64,000 nucleotides of DNA from Paenibacillus sp. FSL R5-0345 (GCF_000758585.1 NZ_CP009281.1:2542001-2606000); one strand, 5' to 3'. Positions 9,494-19,387 are shown, counted from the stretch's first letter. Numbers and translations are program-made. Notes: a model not told the origin generated them from the sequence alone.

Positions 9494-9548
9494 TTCATAG
9501 TTAGAGCTAATTAAAGGGTTGAATCCCCGAATGGTTCAGGATCCTCCG

Positions 9549-10328
9549 TTATTTCAAGGCAGATGACGGAGGATAACCCTTGATATTTTTGAAAACATTA
9601 CTGAAGTAGGCGACATCTTGATAACCACAATGCTCTGCTACTTCGGACACATTGAAGCCACCTGCGGACAGAATCATCTCGGCATTGTTCACCCGTACTT
9701 TATTTATGAATTCTTTATAGGTGGAACCGGTGTTTTGCTTGAACAGCTTGCCAAGATATACTGGGTTTAAGGCAACCAAATCAGCTAGTTCCTTGATCGT
9801 AACTTCCTCCGAATAATGATCCATAATATAGGTCATTACTTTTTGGATTCTCAGATCGATCAGAGGTGTCTCTTGATGGTGGGTTATGCTTAACAGACGA
9901 TACACGATCAGTTGAAAAATGGCTCTGGCCTTCATTTTATAAAAAGGCTGTTTGCCCATCCATACATGCGAGAAATCTTTGATGTCCGCTAGGATCTCTT
10001 TAGTTCTCAAGTTTTTGGTTACGGTCTCAAAAGGGAGCCGCACATGATTGTCCTCCCCCTCCCAGAAGAAATTAAACGCAAAAGAACGCATGGGTGCCTC
10101 CTTAAAGGTCTGCGCTTCCCGAATACTTCCGGAAGGTGCATAGAGCATATCACCAGCTTCAACCGTAAATTTCTCCCCATTAATAAAATAGTTCGATTTC
10201 CCTTCCACAATGAAGGTAAGGTCATGGAAATCAATTTTGCTCCTCGTTATCTCCCAATCCGGGAAGGATCTGCGGTCGACGAACAAAAAAACATTTGGAA
10301 CTAGATTCTCATATTTGCCAATGTCCAT
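9549..10328 (-). CDS. AraC-family transcriptional regulator
   Basis: About 259 residues. N-terminal cupin-like ligand domain (LTFIVEGKSNYFINGE, AGDMLYAPSG) and C-terminal double helix-turn-helix from about residue 160: VTIKELADLVALNPVYLGKLFK and VSEVAEHCGYQDVAYFSNVFK, ending at the typical position. The start is uncertain: ATGs exist at 10349, 10337 and 10328; GAAGGAG sits 2 nt before the middle one and 11 nt before 10328, so 10328 is preferred. It converges with GH115 and follows the TetR gene. It probably senses a sugar and acts on nearby xylan genes (inference from position). Confidence 0.8.
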   Translation of the reverse strand: MDIGKYENLVPNVFLFVDRRSFPDWEITRSKIDFHDLTFIVEGKSNYFINGEKFTVEAGDMLYAPSGSIREAQTFKEAPMRSFAFNFFWEGEDNHVRLPFETVTKNLRTKEILADIKDFSHVWMGKQPFYKMKARAIFQLIVYRLLSITHHQETPLIDLRIQKVMTYIMDHYSEEVTIKELADLVALNPVYLGKLFKQNTGSTYKEFINKVRVNNAEMILSAGGFNVSEVAEHCGYQDVAYFSNVFKNIKGYPPSSALK

Positions 10329-10366
10329 TTCAGCCATTGCTCCTTCCATTAACTAGAGCCGCACTA

Positions 10367-10388
10367 ATACCGATTGGTATATTATACC
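10367..10388. promoter_or_regulatory. Overlapping ATACC/GGTAT inverted repeats, probable operator
   Basis: ATACC-gatt-GGTAT (10367-10380) is immediately followed by att-ATACC (10384-10388), so the middle GGTAT pairs with either side. It lies just upstream of the AraC gene and downstream of TetR. The spacing is typical of repressor half-sites of the TetR type. Confidence 0.45.
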
Positions 10389-10421
10389 GAAATGAAACCT
10401 ATTACGAAAAGACTCTTTTAA

Positions 10422-11042
10422 TCATCGGGAATGCCGTACGCCATGCATAATAAAATCCTTGAATTGTCGGTCCGTTGCCCGGTCTTCCTCCGTAACCACA
10501 CCACCTCGCTGATGCGTAATAATAACAGCTTTTTGTAAATACATGAAATACAGGTGGGTGGATTTCTGTAGAATACCTAGCCACTTATTTTTTTCCTCGG
10601 GAGCCACTGCAGTTGTCTCAAGCAGTATAAGTCGTGAATACCAGCCTTCCATAGCCTTCTTAAAGTCAGGCAGCTCCGCAGGATTCTTAGAAAGGGTGCT
10701 GTAGTAAACTCCAAAAATGGCATCATAGTAAATCAGTGACTCCTGATGATCTCTCAGCGCCAAATATTTATCCAGAATGTTCTCAAGTGATTGTACCGGC
10801 TGTTCAAAATCAAAATCAAACAGCAGCTGTCCAAACATCCGCTCCAGGTTCTCAACATAAATTTGAGCAGCTAATTCTTCTTTGTCCTTATAATGATGAT
10901 ACAAAGTACGCCGGGAGACACCGGCTTGTTCCGCAATCTGAGCCATATCTGTGCGCTCAATACCTTGAGCACAGAACAAGCTCAGCGCTGCATCCTTAAT
11001 GATCTCCCTCGTCATTTGCATCTGCTTTTCACGCAAATTCAT
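10422..11042 (-). CDS. TetR/AcrR-family regulator
   Basis: About 206 residues. The N-terminal helix-turn-helix is clear: ALSLFCAQGIERTDMAQIAEQAGVSRRTLYHHYKDKEEL contains the family pattern (cited in pieces: GIERTDMAQIA, AGVSRRTLYHHYKDK). The remaining residues form the variable ligand domain. GGAGAG lies 7 nt before the ATG at 11042. The gene follows the pectin-acetylesterase-like gene by 44 bp on the same strand, so the two are probably cotranscribed, and the inverted repeats at that gene's promoter may be its operator. Confidence 0.85.
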   Translation of the reverse strand: MNLREKQMQMTREIIKDAALSLFCAQGIERTDMAQIAEQAGVSRRTLYHHYKDKEELAAQIYVENLERMFGQLLFDFDFEQPVQSLENILDKYLALRDHQESLIYYDAIFGVYYSTLSKNPAELPDFKKAMEGWYSRLILLETTAVAPEEKNKWLGILQKSTHLYFMYLQKAVIITHQRGGVVTEEDRATDRQFKDFIMHGVRHSR

Positions 11043-11086
11043 TAATTTTCTCTCCTGCCTTGTGCGAGTATTTCGCTAATTCTGTG

Positions 11087-12277
11087 CTATTTCTGAGCTG
11101 GCTTCGAAGTCGTGAGGAACTTGCTGCCCACGGAATAGGGTTTCTGCTGTTTGACCGCATCACCGAGCCATTTTAGAAGCTTCACGCCATCCTGCTCAGC
11201 CTGAAAGAAGGTCTCTCTGGTGGCAAAAGTGTGCGGAGTTGTACCCGTCTTAGCGTTCAGCCCAAAGTCGGTCAGATAGTAATAATAATTAGGTAAAGTG
11301 GCAGCCAAAGAAGATACAGATTGGCGCATTTCCTGTGACCATTCATTAATAATGCGTTGATCTCTAGGCCCCGTGTAATCGTTGATGTTGTTCTGAAAGT
11401 GGATCAGAATCTCGTCAAATACCGAGTAGGATTGCAATATTACCGCATTCTCAGGCAGTAGATGACCGTTCGCTTTAAATGCTGCCCCGATGATATCCGC
11501 TTCGGGGGTATACCCAAAGTTCTTAACGAAGTCTGCCTGCCATTCCTTATTCACAACATTTGGCCACTTGTCTGATTTCAGGAAGGAACTGTCTGAATAT
11601 TGGAAGAGCTCGGAGTCTTTGTAATGAGAGGCAATCTCCGGAGCCCAGAAGGCGGACCCGAATCCACCAGCGCTTTCGCCGGCAATCAGTAGTTTGTCGG
11701 GTTTATCTACGTTGGTATATATCCAATCAAGGCTGCTTCGCACATTATTGCTGCCGTTATAACGCATAGTAAAGGTGCTGCCGTCTTCTTTTTTATATTC
11801 AACTGTGCGGTTGCCGATATGGAAATCACCGGTCGAATAGGGAAGGTAGACCACATTCCAGCCATGAAAAGGATTGTCAGGGTTATCCGTATCCATCATG
11901 CCTCTCAGCAATGTCAGCATATAGAAGGGGATGTTCGGGAAATAGTTGCCCGTATCTCCACCTTTAATGAAGTTCATTAGCTTGATGGGGTGCGCGGCGC
12001 TTTGGGCATCCCAACTGGCCCCTCCCCCGGAAAAGAAGATGATCCAGTTATTAGTCTCCCCCTTTTTATTCCAGATAAAATACTCTGATCCATCACTTGA
12101 AATGACATTTCCGTCCAGCTTGACTTTATTCCACTGATAAGGCTTCACTTCCGTGATTACGGGGGTGGTGGTCACCGGTCTCTTGATCACAAAAGCGCTA
12201 ATCGCAAGAATAGCAATCAAAGCAAGACTCAATAATCCAATGCCTGTGAATATCGTAATTTTCCCCATTCTTCTCAT
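11087..12277 (-). CDS. Membrane-anchored pectin-acetylesterase-like hydrolase
   Basis: About 396 residues. An N-terminal hydrophobic segment (about residues 8-28) after RRMGK looks like an uncleaved signal anchor, placing the enzyme outside. The alpha/beta-hydrolase features match the pectinacetylesterase / NOTUM family: IIFFSGGGASWD (oxyanion region), VVYLPYSTGDFHIG, and the nucleophile elbow AGESAGGFG with Ser about 202; a late TTPHTF may hold the catalytic His. Substrate is inferred from family only. ATGs at 12283, 12277 and 12268 compete; GGGAG is 8 nt before 12277. The gene leads a run with TetR and AraC. Confidence 0.72.
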   Translation of the reverse strand: MRRMGKITIFTGIGLLSLALIAILAISAFVIKRPVTTTPVITEVKPYQWNKVKLDGNVISSDGSEYFIWNKKGETNNWIIFFSGGGASWDAQSAAHPIKLMNFIKGGDTGNYFPNIPFYMLTLLRGMMDTDNPDNPFHGWNVVYLPYSTGDFHIGNRTVEYKKEDGSTFTMRYNGSNNVRSSLDWIYTNVDKPDKLLIAGESAGGFGSAFWAPEIASHYKDSELFQYSDSSFLKSDKWPNVVNKEWQADFVKNFGYTPEADIIGAAFKANGHLLPENAVILQSYSVFDEILIHFQNNINDYTGPRDQRIINEWSQEMRQSVSSLAATLPNYYYYLTDFGLNAKTGTTPHTFATRETFFQAEQDGVKLLKWLGDAVKQQKPYSVGSKFLTTSKPAQK

Positions 12278-12298
12278 ATACATCTCTCCCTTAATTGG

Positions 12299-12327
12299 AG
12301 TATACGCTACGTTAACTCATTGCGCAA
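12299..12327 (-). promoter_or_regulatory. Sigma-A-type promoter of the acetylesterase-TetR unit
   Basis: On the minus strand: -35 TTGCGC (12322-12327), 17-bp spacer, -10 TATACT (12299-12304), about 20 bp before the start codon. The element sits inside a gapped inverted repeat GTATAC-gct-ACGTT ... AACGT-GTATAC (about 12300-12336), a plausible operator for the TetR protein. Confidence 0.6.
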
Positions 12328-12365
12328 CGTGTATACTTAAAATGCGAAAGAAACAATCATACTCG

Positions 12366-12416
12366 AAAAACGGGGTGTCCTCGCAGCCTTTTATACATGG
12401 CTACAGGGACACCCCG
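12366..12416 (-). terminator. Terminator of the GH38 gene
   Basis: Arms 12371-12380 and 12406-12416 (cggggtgtcc with gggacaccccg) close a 25-nt loop; on the minus strand a TTTTT run follows. It lies just after the GH38 stop. Confidence 0.85.
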
Positions 12417-12446
12417 ATTTTGTATGTTACTTCATTTAATTAGGAT

Positions 12447-15400
12447 CTACACTTCGATTTCAAATGTTCTAATTTCGTAAGGTTCAAGTACAAAGGTAAT
12501 AACAGGTTCAGTATGAACCTCACCTTCAGGACGTTCCATTAGATTGCACTCTTGCCATGAAATAATGTTCAAGTCGCTCGTCATATCAATTTGCTGGCGG
12601 CTTCCGGAATAGTCGTGAACACGAACGATTAATTTGTGTCCATCCTCAGATTTCTTAAGGGCAGATACCATAACCGTATCCGTTGAAAGACGAATCATAG
12701 ACTTAGCTTCCACTTCAGCTTGCCCCTTGGTGCTACGCAGTGGATTGTTGATGGACCAGGCTTGACGGACTGTGTCACCTTGTAGCCAATCACCAGTATG
12801 CGGCAGGATAGAATACATGAATGTGTGCTCGCCTTGATCCGCTTCAGGGTCAGGGTGCGTTGCCGATTTGATTAGGGATAAACGCATCACATTATCCTTG
12901 ATGTCGTAGCCATATTTGCAGTCATTCAGCAAGCTAACGCCATAACCACGATCAGATAAATCTGCCCACTGGTGACCCACAGTCTCGAATCTAGCGTAAT
13001 CCCAGCTAGTGTTCCAGTGTGTTGGACGCTTAACATTACCGAACTGGATATCATAAGTGGCTTCGGTAGCTCTTATCGCAACAGGGAAGGCTACTTTCAT
13101 TAGCTGTTTTTTCTCATGCCAGTCTACGTTCGTCACGAAGTCGATACGACGATGCACAGCGTGTAAGATCATTTGCTGTTTAATCGTGGAATCCATATAG
13201 CTCCATGTGAATTGCACAATACAACGCAATGAACCATTTTCTATGACTTCAATGCTAGTGCAGTCGATCACTTCGCGCATTTTTTGCTGATAGTAGATGT
13301 CAATGTCCCAAGCTTCATGTGCTAATGGTTTATCCTCAAACACTTGGAACACGTTACCGTGACTTCCATTAGCTAATACTTGACGCTGTTCGTGTTTATC
13401 ATAGATGGATGACAATTGACCTTGCTCGTTCCACGCTATTTCAAGGTGAGGCGTTGAAATTCCTGATTCATTCAGCTTGAATGGAGAGCTGGATGGCTCA
13501 GTAATTACATCTTCTACAAAGGAGATGGTGGTGTATCCGAGAGAAGGAATGTCGGACACTTCAATGATCCAACGGTCACCTTCACGCTGAGCTTTCAACG
13601 GTTTACCTTCTATGTTTATCCAATGTCCTGTTTCCATGCCAGGCTCTATAGTAATTTCTACGAGCTCAGTCAATTCCCAAGAAGCATTGTTCCAGATAGT
13701 ATATTTACCGGCTTCACTTCCGTTCACTAGTGCCTTCGTAGATTGTTCCCATACAGATTGACCAATGGCTTCAGCTTGAGCATATTCAATCGTACTGTCT
13801 TCATACACTTCACGAATCGAAGAACCTGGAATAATATCATGGAATTGGTTCCGTAGAATAATTCTCCAGCCTTCATCTAGATCGGTCTGACGATAGTTCG
13901 ACCAATCTTCAGACACTACACTTTGCAGTGCGTTTAGCCATTCCGCCTCGCGGTATAGCAGTTCAAGCTTGCGGTTCATCCGCTTATTGTAGGCTTGGCT
14001 AGTGTACGTGCCACGGTGATATTCTAAGTAAAGCTCGCCATCCCACACATGGACATAACGATCTGTATTTGCAACGGTGTCTTGCAGGTTACGGAAGTAA
14101 TCTCCCGCTGTTCCTGTTTCAATCTTCGGAAGCCCTGGGAGGTCATTGAGTCTGCGGCGCATCTCTAGCATTTCACGGTTAACCCCGCCGCCGCCATCAC
14201 CATATCCGTAAGAAAGTAACAGATTACGATTCACTTCTTTATCCCGGTACGTATCCCAAATGCCTTTTACAGTCTTAGGAATGATGCGGCCATTATAAGT
14301 ATAGAACCAAGAATCTTCTTCAGACCAAGGCTCTGGCGTTGTAATGAAATGGGTTAATACTTCAGTGCCATCAATACCACGCCATTGGAAGGTATCATGT
14401 GGCATGCGGTTGTATTGATTCCAGCTAATTTTCGTGGTCATAAACGTATTGATTCCTGATTTTTTTAGAATTTGCGGCAAGGACCAGCTATAGCCAAATA
14501 CGTCCGGCAACCATAAATAATCACATTCAACACCAAATTCATTACGTAAGAAGCGAGTACCATACAGCAATTGACGGACAAGAGACTCACCTGAGGTCAA
14601 GTTACAATCTGCCTCGAGCCACATGCCACCGCCAGCTTCCCAGCGTCCTTCAGCTACACGTTCACGAATCTTCTCATAGATTTCCGGATAATCATTCTTG
14701 ATGTATTCATAAAGCTGAGGTTGAGTCTGTAAAAAAGTATAGTCCGGGAACATTTCCATCAGACGGAGTACGGTCGAGAAGGAACGCGCACATTTCTCAC
14801 GGGTATGCTTCAATTGCCATAACCAAGCTACATCAATATGGGTATGACCAATACAGGTAACAGTAACTGGCGAAGACTTCTCCATTTTATTAATTTCATC
14901 ACGCAAATAATTACGAGCTTCCTCGATGGAAGCGTAGAAGAGCTCTGAACCTGGACGAGACCAGTCAATCAGAAGAAACGAGCGGTCAACTGTACTTAGT
15001 AGCTGTGTATACTCTGGTGTTTTGGAATCAAGTACGTTCAGCGTCTCAACTACAGCAAGCGCGGTAAAATAGAAATCATCCGTTGCTTCGTCCAGCCAAC
15101 AAATTTCAGCCATACGAATGCCATGGGTTTGATCTTTCTTTGGGCCGCCACCTTCTAGTCCAGACCATAACCGGAAGGTCAGTGGAAGCTTCGTACCTAC
15201 CGTTTCATCTGGCAAAAACACTTCTGTATGATTGGAATCTACACCTTGATAGGGCTTGCCGTTGTAAAAGAACAGGGATTCAAAGCCGGAGTTGTTTCCA
15301 GCACCCGTCTCGCCAAAATCAAATCGACCCAGTACCCTGCGTCCTGCCCAAGAGGCGGGTACGTCTATCTGTGTCGTTAGCCATAAATACAAATCGCGGC

Positions 15401-15578
15401 CTTTCCAGGTATCGCCAACCTGTAGCTTAGACCATTCTCCATCCACAGGTGGTTCCGCCGCAATTTCACCTTGTTCGTCAATCATGGAATTGAAAAAAGG
15501 AATGTGTATTCGATCCCGGTAACGATATTCGGAAATCTCGTTTAGTTGGGAGTTGAGTTTACGTTTGGTTAGAAACAT
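12447..15578 (-). CDS. GH38 alpha-mannosidase (long, animal-lysosomal-like type)
   Basis: About 1043 residues. GH38 hallmarks: GHTHIDVAWLWQL with metal ligands His about 245, His about 247 region and Asp about 249, RWEAGGGMWLEADCNL, the nucleophile block LWLPDVFGYSWSLPQ with Asp about 359, and FHDIIPGSS for the other metal ligand. The C-terminal half is the mannosidase beta domain. It hydrolyses terminal alpha-mannosides in the cytoplasm using a divalent metal. GGAGGG sits 9 nt before the ATG. It is divergent from the sensor kinase and faces the mannoside operon that carries a second, different GH38. Confidence 0.92.
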   Translation of the reverse strand: MFLTKRKLNSQLNEISEYRYRDRIHIPFFNSMIDEQGEIAAEPPVDGEWSKLQVGDTWKGRDLYLWLTTQIDVPASWAGRRVLGRFDFGETGAGNNSGFESLFFYNGKPYQGVDSNHTEVFLPDETVGTKLPLTFRLWSGLEGGGPKKDQTHGIRMAEICWLDEATDDFYFTALAVVETLNVLDSKTPEYTQLLSTVDRSFLLIDWSRPGSELFYASIEEARNYLRDEINKMEKSSPVTVTCIGHTHIDVAWLWQLKHTREKCARSFSTVLRLMEMFPDYTFLQTQPQLYEYIKNDYPEIYEKIRERVAEGRWEAGGGMWLEADCNLTSGESLVRQLLYGTRFLRNEFGVECDYLWLPDVFGYSWSLPQILKKSGINTFMTTKISWNQYNRMPHDTFQWRGIDGTEVLTHFITTPEPWSEEDSWFYTYNGRIIPKTVKGIWDTYRDKEVNRNLLLSYGYGDGGGGVNREMLEMRRRLNDLPGLPKIETGTAGDYFRNLQDTVANTDRYVHVWDGELYLEYHRGTYTSQAYNKRMNRKLELLYREAEWLNALQSVVSEDWSNYRQTDLDEGWRIILRNQFHDIIPGSSIREVYEDSTIEYAQAEAIGQSVWEQSTKALVNGSEAGKYTIWNNASWELTELVEITIEPGMETGHWINIEGKPLKAQREGDRWIIEVSDIPSLGYTTISFVEDVITEPSSSPFKLNESGISTPHLEIAWNEQGQLSSIYDKHEQRQVLANGSHGNVFQVFEDKPLAHEAWDIDIYYQQKMREVIDCTSIEVIENGSLRCIVQFTWSYMDSTIKQQMILHAVHRRIDFVTNVDWHEKKQLMKVAFPVAIRATEATYDIQFGNVKRPTHWNTSWDYARFETVGHQWADLSDRGYGVSLLNDCKYGYDIKDNVMRLSLIKSATHPDPEADQGEHTFMYSILPHTGDWLQGDTVRQAWSINNPLRSTKGQAEVEAKSMIRLSTDTVMVSALKKSEDGHKLIVRVHDYSGSRQQIDMTSDLNIISWQECNLMERPEGEVHTEPVITFVLEPYEIRTFEIEV

Positions 15579-15742
15579 GAGTAATAGCCCTCCATAATCT
15601 TGATGGGGGACGAGGATGATAAGACTTATAGGGTGATTACAGGTTTGTTTGGGGGGTAGAAACCAACTATAGACGATTTTAAGCGATATGTAAACTCATG
15701 ATAAAGAAAAAGGTTGCAAGGAGGAAAGATTTACATCTAAAA

Positions 15743-15757
15743 ATGAATGCGCTCCCA
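15743..15757 (+). promoter_or_regulatory. cre-like CcpA site
   Basis: ATGAATGCGCTCCCA fits WTGNAANCGNWNNCW with one mismatch (T for the second A). It is in the divergent region between GH38 and the kinase, about 70 bp upstream of the kinase start. Confidence 0.4.
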
Positions 15758-15826
15758 TTGCACAAAAAGAAAGGTGGTGTTAAGCTTCTAATCCTAAAGG
15801 TTAGATTTTGAAGGAAGGTGAATTTG

Positions 15827-17641
15827 TTGAATATAAAGAAATTTTATCAAAATCATTTACGGAAAAAACTGTTTAATAAAATTTTAGCTATATATTCATC
15901 CATCATCATTATTACGCTCATTGCCTCTTCCATTACCGTTTATAAATACTATGAACAGACGATCACGCGTCAACATGTTGATGCTAATCGAGAGGTATTG
16001 GATTACGTGAGTTTATATATGAATCAGCAGTACGAAGGGATCCAATTGGCCATTCAGCAAATTTATAGTGATGCTTCTGTAAGTGAGGATTTGTCCTACT
16101 TTTTGCAACATGATTATGGAGATTATCTCAAATATCGTTTAGATCAGTTTGCTGAAATTGGGAGCTTTGTACCCCATACGTTCGATACTTATTTCAAAAC
16201 GTATTTGAATCAAAAAAGCGGCATTTCTGACGTTATCTTATATAGCACTGAAAAAGAATTTTATTATTTATATAAAAATAATACACGACAACTCTACAAG
16301 AGAGATATAGATATTTCTGAGCAAAAATCACCCTTACCCAAGAATGGTTGGATTTCGCATGAAAAAAAATTATTACTTAAGGAAATAAGGGAAGACAATA
16401 ACAATTTGTATACGATGACCAGGGAACTTAAAGATCCGATTTCGTTGAAAACGATAGGTATGCTCATAATTGATTTTGACGCTGAACTTATTTCAAAATG
16501 GCTGGGTACGAAAGGCACCGAGAGTAATGGCCAAGTGTTAGTTCTAACACCAAGCGGAGACGTCATATATGATTCCTTAGGCAGGTATATGGGACAGCAG
16601 TATCCACATATCGCTGGTCTTTATTCAGACGGCTGGACGGCACTGGATGGCATATCCAAGGTTAACTTAAATACAACGAATAGCTCAGGTCTTATCGTAG
16701 CAGGAATCATTCAGAAGTCGCAGGTCAATAAAGAAATGCTTGTTGTACGAAATTGGATTATCGGGATTACGGCCGCATTAATTGTTGCGGCAATGGCGAT
16801 TACATACGGAATCATTTTACGTTTCTCTAAAAAAGTGAAGATCATTGTCAAATCTATGAAGCGCTTACAGGAAGGCGACTTAAGCACACGGATTCACCTT
16901 AATCGGGAGGATGAATTGCAGCTCATTGCAAACAATTTTAACTATATGTGTGAGCGATTAGAGTTATATATTAATAAAGTTTACATTTCAGAAATTACGC
17001 AAAAAAATGCAGAGCTTGTGGCTCTCCAGTCGCAGATTAATCCGCATTTTTTATATAACACGCTTGAAGCTATAAGGATGCGGGCCATCTCGCAAGGTGC
17101 GAAGGACGTAGGTCAGATGATTTACATTTTATCGACATTATTCCGAACGATGATTAAGAAGAATATGGTTGTTACCATCGCGGATGAAATTGAATACTGC
17201 AATCTGTACCTTGAGTTGTTTCAGATTAGACATCAAGATAAGCTTCAAATCGAGTCGCGGATAAGTCCAGTGGCCATGAATTGTTCTATCGTTAAATTGC
17301 TCATCCAGCCGGTCATAGAAAATTATATTGTTCACGGATTCAGGCCCGAGCGTTTCGATAACCTAATACGGATTGAAGTTACTGAAGCAGACGGGGAAAT
17401 TCAAATCGCTATCAGAGATAACGGAAACGGGATTATTCCAAGCAAGCTTATGGAACTACAACAAACGCTTCAAGTCAGTATGCGAATGGATGCACCACCG
17501 TCCTCGCTCGGACTATGTAATGTGAATGAGCGGATTAAACTTTATTACGGGACTGAATATGGGTTAACGATTGCTAGTGAACTAGGTGAAGGAACAACAG
17601 TCATCATGAATATACCAGTGGTAAGGGAGAGTACTAAATAA
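15827..17641 (+). CDS. YesM-type sensor histidine kinase
   Basis: About 604 residues. Order: cytoplasmic N-terminus, membrane helix (LAIYSSIIIITLIASSITV), large extracytoplasmic sensor domain of about 270 residues, second helix (IIGITAALIVAAMAITYGII), HAMP region, His_kinase domain with the phosphoacceptor in LQSQINPHFLYNT (His about 407), and an HATPase with RDNGNG and SSLGLCNVNERI. This family senses extracellular sugars, often through the partner binding protein. The start is probably TTG at 15827 behind AAGGTG with 6 nt spacing; GTG at 15818 overlaps that site. The stop overlaps the regulator ATG by one base. Confidence 0.88.
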   Translation: MNIKKFYQNHLRKKLFNKILAIYSSIIIITLIASSITVYKYYEQTITRQHVDANREVLDYVSLYMNQQYEGIQLAIQQIYSDASVSEDLSYFLQHDYGDYLKYRLDQFAEIGSFVPHTFDTYFKTYLNQKSGISDVILYSTEKEFYYLYKNNTRQLYKRDIDISEQKSPLPKNGWISHEKKLLLKEIREDNNNLYTMTRELKDPISLKTIGMLIIDFDAELISKWLGTKGTESNGQVLVLTPSGDVIYDSLGRYMGQQYPHIAGLYSDGWTALDGISKVNLNTTNSSGLIVAGIIQKSQVNKEMLVVRNWIIGITAALIVAAMAITYGIILRFSKKVKIIVKSMKRLQEGDLSTRIHLNREDELQLIANNFNYMCERLELYINKVYISEITQKNAELVALQSQINPHFLYNTLEAIRMRAISQGAKDVGQMIYILSTLFRTMIKKNMVVTIADEIEYCNLYLELFQIRHQDKLQIESRISPVAMNCSIVKLLIQPVIENYIVHGFRPERFDNLIRIEVTEADGEIQIAIRDNGNGIIPSKLMELQQTLQVSMRMDAPPSSLGLCNVNERIKLYYGTEYGLTIASELGEGTTVIMNIPVVRESTK

Positions 17642-19215
17642 TGCACAACATACTTATTGTGGATGATGAACCTCTTATTCTTGAAGGATTACGTTCAGTG
17701 ATCGAATGGGAAGATTATGGACTTAGAATCGCAGGTCAAGCGGGTAATGGGGAAGAAGCTTTAGAATTTCTGCATCGGCATAACGAAGCCATAGACATAT
17801 TAATTACAGATATTACGATGCCAAAGCTTACGGGTCTTGAGTTGATTCAACAAATCAAGTGTTTTGATTCAAAAATGAGATTTATTATCCTAAGCGGCTA
17901 TGAGCAATTTGAGTATTTAAAAGCCGGAATGAGTCTAGGCATTGAGAATTATATTCTTAAACCCATTAATATAAAAGAATTGGAATCGACCATCGAACAA
18001 ATTGTTGAAGTCCTCAATCAAGAGGATGTTGAACAATTTCATGCGAAGGAGGATCAGCAAGTTTTACGTAACAATATTCTAAATCGCTGGGTCACTGGAA
18101 ATATAGATCGACAGGAGCTTATGCATCGTTCAAAAGTGTTGAATATTTCGCTGGACTGCTCTTTTTTTACGGTGGCTGCGATTCGGCTTATTACGGAGCA
18201 TGAAGGGGAGGAGGGTCAGCATCAACTGCACCCTAATCAACTTGTGGAAGAATGTTATCGTATCGCTGTGCAGTCCGTATCTAAGCGAGGAACGGTTATT
18301 GTATTTATAGATATGGAAGGTGATCTTGTTCTTATTGTTGCGGAGTCAGCTGAAGATGAGAACAAAGAAGAGATGTATTGTATGCTGGAACAGATTCAAT
18401 CTGAGATTATGCATGAATTAGGAAAGTCTGTCTGGATCACGATAGGAAGTAAGGAATATACGTTTCAAGAAGTGCCACAAAGCTATAACAAAGCGAAGAG
18501 TTTATATGTGGATCATCTGATGCTGCCGAGCTACCCGATTATAGATGTGGATAAACTATCGAAGATGATGTTACACGAGGAAAAGCTTGAAATTGATTAT
18601 GAAGCCTTTACGAAATTGTTGTTATCTGGTGAACGTGAGGCGGCCAATCAATTTATCGCGGAAACCTTCGAAAAGCTATTTGGTTGTGGCATGATCACCC
18701 GCATGGATAATTACAACGTGGCGATTGAATTAATGTTGATCGCTAAGAAAATGGAGAAGAACTCTAATTTTAGTGCTGTATTTAATCCTTTACTACGTAT
18801 CCATACCATTGAGCAGCTGCTTCATCATGTGCAGGAAAGTGTGAATGAAACGCTGGATCAATTATCGTTAGTGAGTGATGAACTAAGCCCGAATATGAGA
18901 TATATGGTGGATCAAGTAAGCAAACATTATAGAGAAGAGCTATCTCTGAAGACGCTCAGTCAGCGAATGAATATGCATCCTACTTACTTGGGACAGCTAT
19001 TTCAGAAGGAGATGGGGCGAAGCTTCTCTGATTATGTAAATCAATTCCGAATTGAAAAAGCAAGACAACTGCTGCTTCAAACTACACTATTAACCAATGA
19101 GATTGCAGCTGAAGTAGGGTATTTAGATCCAGCATATTTTTATCGCCAATTCAAAAAATCAGTAGGCATATCTCCAACCGAGCTTCGAAAGATGTATATA
19201 AAAGAAAAGTCGTAG
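17641..19215 (+). CDS. YesN-type response regulator with AraC DNA-binding domain
   Basis: About 524 residues. N-terminal receiver domain with acidic pocket VDDEP, phosphoacceptor Asp about 57 in DILITDITMPKLTG and the conserved Lys in NYILKPI; a long middle linker domain; and a C-terminal AraC double helix-turn-helix (LSLKTLSQRMNMHPTYLGQL; EIAAEVGYLDPAYFYRQFKK). Translationally coupled to the kinase by a one-base overlap. It most likely activates the mannoside transporter operon that starts 280 bp downstream. Confidence 0.9.
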   Translation: MHNILIVDDEPLILEGLRSVIEWEDYGLRIAGQAGNGEEALEFLHRHNEAIDILITDITMPKLTGLELIQQIKCFDSKMRFIILSGYEQFEYLKAGMSLGIENYILKPINIKELESTIEQIVEVLNQEDVEQFHAKEDQQVLRNNILNRWVTGNIDRQELMHRSKVLNISLDCSFFTVAAIRLITEHEGEEGQHQLHPNQLVEECYRIAVQSVSKRGTVIVFIDMEGDLVLIVAESAEDENKEEMYCMLEQIQSEIMHELGKSVWITIGSKEYTFQEVPQSYNKAKSLYVDHLMLPSYPIIDVDKLSKMMLHEEKLEIDYEAFTKLLLSGEREAANQFIAETFEKLFGCGMITRMDNYNVAIELMLIAKKMEKNSNFSAVFNPLLRIHTIEQLLHHVQESVNETLDQLSLVSDELSPNMRYMVDQVSKHYREELSLKTLSQRMNMHPTYLGQLFQKEMGRSFSDYVNQFRIEKARQLLLQTTLLTNEIAAEVGYLDPAYFYRQFKKSVGISPTELRKMYIKEKS

Positions 19216-19218
19216 CAT

Positions 19219-19295
19219 AAAGGAAATGTTCCCGGGTATCACGTTCAAGTGTTGGGTTCACGAACGTTGGTCACGAGAATGTTTCCTTTTTTTTA
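19219..19295 (+). terminator. Terminator of the two-component operon
   Basis: Outer arms aaaggaaatgttc (19219-19231) and gaatgtttccttt (19277-19289) with two imperfect pairs and an inner stem, followed by an eight-T run. Confidence 0.75.
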
Positions 19296-19387
19296 TGTTT
19301 AAATTATTAGGAATTTTAAGCCTCGGAATGGTCGTTTATCCTAGCGATCTTTAATTTTTACATATCATTCTGGAGTTTTTCAACTTT

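Noticed and set aside
9514..9581. Nested stem (aagggtt with aaccctt, and tcctccgt with acggagga) between GH115 and AraC
   Set aside because: Lies partly in the AraC coding end and has no T run on either side, so not called as a terminator.
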